In this document: piece by piece, positions 57,490-64,000 of the stretch
How the letters are laid out: each line of letters starts with the position of its first letter
Position numbering within the stretch: position 1 is the first letter of the stretch
Assembly (NCBI RefSeq): GCF_031755915.1
Contig: NC_083388.1
Coordinates: 17,423,001 to 17,487,000 of the forward strand
Source of the DNA: Ziziphus jujuba
Taxonomy: Eukaryota; Streptophyta; Magnoliopsida; Rosales; Rhamnaceae
Length of the DNA stretch: 64,000 nucleotides
Reading direction: 5' to 3'
Position numbers and translations under genes: made by a program
The notes under the pieces: model-generated
Databases searched by the model: none
Told to the model about the DNA's origin: nothing
The model's input: the letters and a program-made list of their open reading frames with translations, nothing else

Positions 57490-60400
57490 ACCTTACCCCA
57501 CAACCATAAATATATACATATAAATATTCATCAAAAGAAAAAAATTATGTCCAGATATAACCATTTTTGTCGCACTATTAGCTAGCTGGTTTAAGCCTGG
57601 TTTCTTCCATCCCAAACTACCTAAACTTCCATGAAAATTTGTTGCATTGCTTTTTTAGTACTTAAGAAGTCATACTTGCTTTCTCGCCCCATAAGTTCAC
57701 TAAACTTCATTGTATATAACTAAAATTCATTACATATATTCATCTATTAGTATGTGGCATTTAAAATATAGTTATACGCATGGATTATTTATATTTTGAA
57801 GCTTCTAGAATTTCAATCCAATCTAAACTTTCAAAGTATTCAAATTTGAAAAATATTATTCTATACTTTTAAGATTTTATAAATATTGTAAGAGATTCTC
57901 CTGAGTTTGTAATGAACTGAAATTTTAGTGAAAAAGCTAAAAGTATTATTTTTCCCCCAAAAAATCATCTATTTACATAATTATATTTAAAAAATATATA
58001 CTAAACGAGTTTAAATTAAAAGTAACAGACTTTAATGATCATGTAAGAATCATGTGATATTTAAATATTTTTGTATTTATATTAGTTATTAGACTAAATA
58101 ATTTGAAAATTGAATAACAATATAAGAATCTAAATGTAACCAAATATAGGTTTTGCTTTTTAAACATTATTGGCCCTGCTATCAATTTTCTTGTGATAAT
58201 TTTTTTTTAAAATATTAATTTCTTTCACATAATTTTTATATTATGTGAGTTCTCTAAATAATCATATGGTTTATAGGATTTAGATCAATAATGTTTATTT
58301 CCATATTAATTTTCACAAAATTTTCTTTTCCATAAATTTGTGGATAAATTTATTATCCTGAGAATGTTTGAATTGGGAAAATGGTGTGTGGGGCTAGGGC
58401 AAGATGATGTTGATGGAGTAGAAACAAAAGGAAGATAAAAGAAAAAGAAAGGAGGTGAAACACACATGAGGGAATAATGGGTGGTGTATATCCATTTGGT
58501 AGTGGTGTATATGGAGTGAAACCGGATTATGAAAGGAACAAGGGAGGCTTGTGGTTGTGGGCTCAAGCGGTGTTCGAAAAAAGCGGATAGGAATCGGATC
58601 TCTGACTAACTGCTGACACAGCATGGGACCCACACCCTCACCTGTAGACCGTTCCATGGGCCTACCTTGATAGTTGATGGTTTTTATGGTTGGCTATGAG
58701 GCCTTTTTTGCTTCCATGGCCCCTGGTTCTTCCTGCAAACCTTACTCATTACTCATATAAACCAAACTGATTTAATAATAATAGATTTTAAAAATTTTGC
58801 ATCAAATCAAAACCGATTTAATATATTTTGGTTTGGATTGGATTAATTGAACGGTTTAAAAAAATTTTAATTGAAGGATTAATCTGATTAATGGAATATG
58901 CTTTTTCATTTTTAAAATTTTTATTTTCGTTGTAAAATGAGTTTATTGGGCAAAAATTATATGTCCCATACATTAAAAATGGCACAAATTTAACATTAAT
59001 AACTTCAACTTCACTTTTTTTAAAAAAAAATTAGAATAATATGCTGAGTCTAAAATAAAAATAAACCTTATAAAACTATACATTTAAAACATCTTATATA
59101 ATATGATTATGATTGATTTGGCTTGGTAATATCTATTTTCTTAATTTTTAAAATCAATCTGAACTAATTTAATGATCGGTTTTCGTTTTTAACAACCTGC
59201 TAATCCAATTAGATATTAAACAGCTGAGTTAACTACATTGGATTGGTCATTTTAGTCAATTGAATGGATGTTTATTGCACCCCTAACTCACCTCAACGTT
59301 TGTCTGTATGTCGCTTTATGGGGTTCTTTTATACTTTTTTTTGGGCTAAGGGTGGATGGATTGGGTCGAGGCAGGAAAGTCACACCCATGGACCACGATG
59401 ATGTGTATGTTATCATATGCCGGTTTTAGATTTTGGTTTCTTAAAGCAAGTCATTGCAGTTGGTGCTGGTGGAAAGTGAATAAGATTTTCATACTCCCAT
59501 GGACCACGATGATGGAGGTTATCTTATCTTCAATTTATTAATACAAATCTATTCCAAATGGATAATTCAGTTGGGCTATAAGGAACGAGTGTAAAGAGTG
59601 CATTTTGCACTTATCCATTTCCAGTTCGTGTCTTGCTCGGTTTGCCCATTCTGTCATGTTCCTTTTGCCCCATAAGATAAGACATATAACGACCATCAAC
59701 ATCTCTGTGTGTTGGCGGAGAGTTTATTAATATTTTCGTGGACGATGGAATCAATTTAGACAGATATATATATCTTCATCGTCCAGGAGAATAAAACTAT
59801 ATATATATATATATATATATAAGTTACTTATGTTGTAGTATAAATGATGAAGAATAATAAACGCTCTGTAATTGAATACTTAACAACTATTTTATACGAT
59901 TTATATGTTTTTATGTTAGATATGATTGTTAATCTGTCTACGAATGAGGCAATACAAGCTATTGTATGTAAAAGAATTACATACCACTCAAGTAAAGCGG
60001 GCTTGATTGACAACTAGACAGGTTTTTGTTGGAGAAAAGCTTTTGAAGGTTCATACGATTATGATGCTAGTTCTAGTTTTATAGCGGGACAACACATTAC
60101 CCATAGGCCATAACATATACGAACGTCAATGCTAATGGACGAAGTTAGCTTATAATGAACATGATCAAACGAGGCAAACTCTTGTGTCCTTTTTCACCCA
60201 TAAATAAGACCTATCAAAATGAAGCACGGGCCGAAAAGAACAAGTTAAGAAATAGTATTTGTTGACCAAATTTTATTTACTAAATAACGTGAAAGTATAT
60301 ATTAATAAAAAAAATTATTACCTAAATTAATAAAAATGAATCCTATAGCATCCTACCACATAAATTTGATAGCCTTAACATTGTTGTTATGAGGAAGAAA

Positions 60401-63400
60401 AAAAAAAAAAAAACACACAAATAAATTGGTGATAAAGTAGAGAAAATAAGTTGAGGAAACAATAACATGTTGTTTGGAAAGTGTCAAAATTAAAAAAGAA
60501 ATTGATTTTCGGGATCTAATTTCCTAAGATTTAGTTTTCTGAAAATTATTTTTTCTCTTCGTCTGTTTGGTAAGTAATAAGAAAATTGGGATTGATAAGT
60601 AATTAAATTTAATATTGTATAATAAATTAAGAATAAATATGTATTTAAAAAAAATTAAAAATATTTTTTTTGGGATTCTCAAATGATACTTATATAACTG
60701 AAAATAACTTTTCCACATATTTTTCTATATTGATGGAAATCTAATTTCCTATGTCCATATTTTTTCACTTTATAATAAATATTCTAATAAAAAAAAATTA
60801 TCATTTTTTTAGAAAAATTATATTTCTATTAATTTTATTTTTATCCAAATATAAGGAAAAAGATGGGATTAGTGGATTACCATTACCATTGATTTTAAGT
60901 TGTGTATTAGTTGGGCCATGGGCTGAGAATATTGATAATGAGCTGACTGTTTGAGCCCACGGGGCTGAGTTCAAGACTAGAAATCTAGAAATCATGCCAC
61001 CCGTGACCTGTCACTGTTTTACATTATGCTTCTTTTTTTTTGTTATTAGGAAAATCATTAATCTATATGATAATTTTTAATTGATGTATTATTTTTATAT
61101 TAAAATATTAAAAATAAATATTTTAATGATAATTTTTAAATTATTATTTAATATGTAAATTTTATTAATGATCATTAATTAATAATTTTTTTAATATATA
61201 AATTATGAAATTTTGAAATATAGGCTGATTCTATAATAGCATAAGTTATCATATCATCTATCATAAATAGTAAAAAATTTATAAGTGAGTCTGAATATGA
61301 ATCAATGGAATAAATTCAATATGAGATTATATCAAAAATTAAATTTCAAACAATTTGACTTGGAATCTCAACTAAGAGAATAAAAAAAATTAATTCAAAT
61401 CAAGCAACACATGACAGTGAGACATGACTAAGCAAGTCAGATAATAAAATATTGCAAATTTTGGACTTCCAATAGAATAATTATATAGAAAGAAGCAATG
61501 AAGTACCCGCTAAAGACACGTTTAAACTCGTGGAAAGAGGAGATTAGGAATTAATAAAATTGAATTTCCAGAAATAGAGAAATAAGAGTGGATTAAGGTA
61601 TGTGTTGATATTGCTTGCTCGTATGTACATTACATAGGGATGTGTGCCTTACACATGCAAATAAACAATTGCATTAATTAATTGCAAACTATGCCTTTTT
61701 GTTTAAAATTAAATTGCATAGGACCTAATTATGTAAGATGAGGTTCATGCCGTCGCATTAGAGGCCTGCTTTAATTATATACACATTGATGTAATTGATA
61801 CTCTCTCTTCAATTCATAATCATTTACTAAACAAAATAATAATAATAATAATAATAATAACAATCCCCGTTTTAATAACAACCCTTCTCTTTTAATAGTT
61901 GGAATTATTGTTATTAGGATTATATATTGGTGTCATTGCAATTATATTATTTTAAGAAAATGAAAGAATTCGTTTAATGATGTTATGAGTGATGCAACGT
62001 TGCACTTATATTTATACATATAAGGATTGATTTATTGCTAACTATTAAATTTATTGACAAAGACTATCAAAAATAACCTCCCCATTATATTTATAGTACA
62101 GCCGCTCCAGGAATTCAGCAACTTTGGACTTTGGAATTTCTACTTCAGTTTAATTTCTAGTAGTTAATACAAATGATTTTTCTATGTTTAGGGAATGTTT
62201 GACCATACAAATTCTAATTATATATTTATATCTTAGCCTTATAAGTAATTTTAAAAAATTAATAAAAAAGATTTAAACATAAAAAATTTTATTTATATGA
62301 CAAAAGATAAAGATTATTATATATGATCTACGTTTTATATTGAAAAATAGTACTCACCCCCTTCACATGTGTCAAGCACTAGCAGGCTTGTAGTAAGATA
62401 CAATTTTCCATATGTGTTTTTAGTTTTTAAATGTCACAACATATTTAAATACATCCCAGTACTAGTTTACACGTAAGAATGAATAATAATGGTTGTAGCA
62501 ACAGTGACAAACAAACAATTATTCAACACATAAACATATGGTTTAGCTAAATCAAAATACAGATAACAATATTTTTTTAGGTAAATGTATAGTTAACGAA
62601 ATTATTAGCATTATATTGAAGTATTTTATTATAGCTTATTGGGTTTTCCTTGGATTTGTTTAATGGGATGGCTGGTTGTGGCAATTTAATTGGCTAACCA
62701 AGATGATTCACCTATTTAATATAAAAGAATAGTTAAAATATAATTAAATGAATTCGTTTAGTATTTGATATCTCATAAATGAGTGCGTCATATGTGATAA
62801 CAAATTAACTTAACTCTTTTTAAAAATCAATTTTTAAAAAGGTTTCTAATAAGTCTAAGTATAAATTGAATAATATTATCAAGTCAATTGATTATTGAAA
62901 TACTAATTAATTGTTCTCTTATCCATAAATCCTAAACAAATTTTATTTGAAAGACTTCCAATTTCATGTGGTAATGAATAAAAAGGCAGAAAAATGTGCA
63001 TTATCACATATAATAAGAGATATGCCAGATAAAAATTTGTTTAAAATTCCCAAATAAGAGATTGAATATCTATATATATATAGGTGATGTTGGACAACTT
63101 ATATTACAACCAACATCTGGTTAAATGTAATTCAAAATAAAATATCTTATAAATTATATATAATTAGGTGTTTATTATGCATCATAAAATGTCTAATGTG
63201 GTCCAATAAAATGCTACTATATATATATATATATGTATAATAGAATAGAATACAATGATTCCTCCAATTAAAACAACCCAGGGCTCATTTGTCGTGCCGG
63301 TTAAAAGGAGTGTACCGTATTAAATAGTCAAAGATTGATGTTTATCAAAAAAAGCTCATGAATTCCAAGGTCCATTTAATAATACTAGGCCCACCATTTA

Positions 63401-64000
63401 TACCAAATCAAATTAACCCAAACCCCCATGGATTTCTGCTGTATTAACTTTAGGTCCATTTAATAATACTAGGCCCACTATTTATACCATATTAAATTAA
63501 CCCGAACCCCCATGGGTTTCTGCTGTATTAGCTTCGGCTTTTTGTTTTGTTTTTTCAAAATGACTGTTTCTCTCTCTCTCTCTTTCCTTTCCTTTAGCTC
63601 TTGTTCTGCTTTGTTTTTTGTTTTAATTTTTTTTCTTTTTTTGTTTTTTCCCTTGCCAGGTAGGACGAATAAAACTAAGTACATATTTTCACTGTTATTT
63701 TTTTAAAAATTCTTTTAATATCATAAATGTTTTTAGACTATATAATTATTACTATGAATAATAATCAAAATTCAATCTAATATATTAAAAATAATGTAAT
63801 ATTTAAAAAATCCAATTAAATTCAATCTAATAAGTTACAAATGATGTAATTAGTTAAGAAATCCAATTATAATAATAAAGAATAATGATAATTTGAACAA
63901 ATGGTATGCTTTTATTAGTTGATTATAATGAAATTCAATAACTATAAAAAAATCAAATGTTATTAATTGTTATTTTTGAAATTTTTTTTTTTTTTACTTT
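57490..64000. other. Gene-free AT-rich region
   Basis: About 6.5 kb with no open frame showing homology, no LTR, no transposase and no RNA gene seen. A block near 58,750-59,270 with repeated 'tttggattggatt', 'aaaccgatttaat' and 'aatttaatgatcggtttt' motifs resembles a common dispersed plant repeat. Similar words occur at 4,660-4,800 and 34,360-34,480. Microsatellites: (TA)n 59,800-59,821 and (AAT)n 61,835-61,860. A direct repeat 'cccatggaccacgatgatg' occurs at 59,388 and 59,497. Confidence 0.6.
63368..63535 (+). repeat. 84-bp tandem duplication (two copies)
   Basis: 'aggtccatttaataatacta' starts at 63,368 and again at 63,452. The copies continue in parallel (ggcccac.atttatacca..., cccccatgg.tttctgctgt) with about five differences. 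A local duplication, not part of a longer array. Confidence 0.88.

Noticed and set aside
58306..58657. Overlapping minus-strand open frames of 86-87 codons
   Set aside because: No recognised domain, no promoter or splice context.

Overview
The window is nuclear DNA from a eudicot plant. Evidence for this is the AT-rich intergenic sequence, GT-AG introns, plant-only gene families (SOSEKI, CHY/RING ubiquitin ligase, G-type lectin receptor kinase, FIT-like bHLH) and typical plant transposons (Copia, chromovirus Gypsy, Tekay-like Gypsy, LARD, Helitron, LINE tails). The species cannot be fixed from the sequence. A rosid such as a Rosales tree would fit.

Positions 1-43,900 are a three-copy tandem segmental duplication. 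Each unit carries, in order: a shared AT-rich leader, a single minus-strand exon of a FIT/bHLH29-like transcription factor, a ZmPK1-type G-lectin receptor kinase gene on the plus strand, and a shared 3' flank. Unit 1 (1-5,765) has a 5'-truncated kinase with a broken catalytic loop and an early stop. Unit 2 (5,766-35,365) holds the only intact kinase (25,736-28,216, 826 codons). Unit 3 (35,366-43,905) has a 5'-truncated, mutated kinase split by a retrotransposon.

The units serve as empty-site controls for each other, so several insertions can be placed to the base. These are a non-autonomous Helitron in unit 2 (7,203-9,923), an odd Copia element in unit 2 (29,238-34,261, duplication TAATA), and a young chromovirus in the unit 3 kinase (37,248-42,989, identical-looking 535-bp LTRs). 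Inside unit 2, a decayed minus-strand Copia has itself been hit by a minus-strand LARD (12,009-16,897, duplication CAAAG) and an internally deleted Tekay-like element with a 3.1-kb LTR (17,131-20,633, duplication TTTTG).

The most unusual object is the Copia element at 29,238-34,261. Its 3' LTR is a near-perfect 445-bp palindrome (arms about 193 bp, 60-bp loop). Its 5' end is a different sequence followed by a flipped copy of the same loop. Its gag-pol lacks the protease catalytic motif.

From 43,906 to the end the sequence is single copy. It holds a LINE RNase H remnant (44,282-44,650), a SOSEKI polarity gene (plus, 48,726-51,301 or 51,428, 5-6 exons) and a CHYR1/RZFP34-like CHY-RING E3 ligase gene (minus, 57,137-54,533, 12 exons, 299 residues). 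The two genes converge. The last 6.5 kb shows no gene. The three expressed-looking genes have unrelated roles: surface receptor signalling, cell polarity and ubiquitination. Nothing suggests that they act in one pathway.
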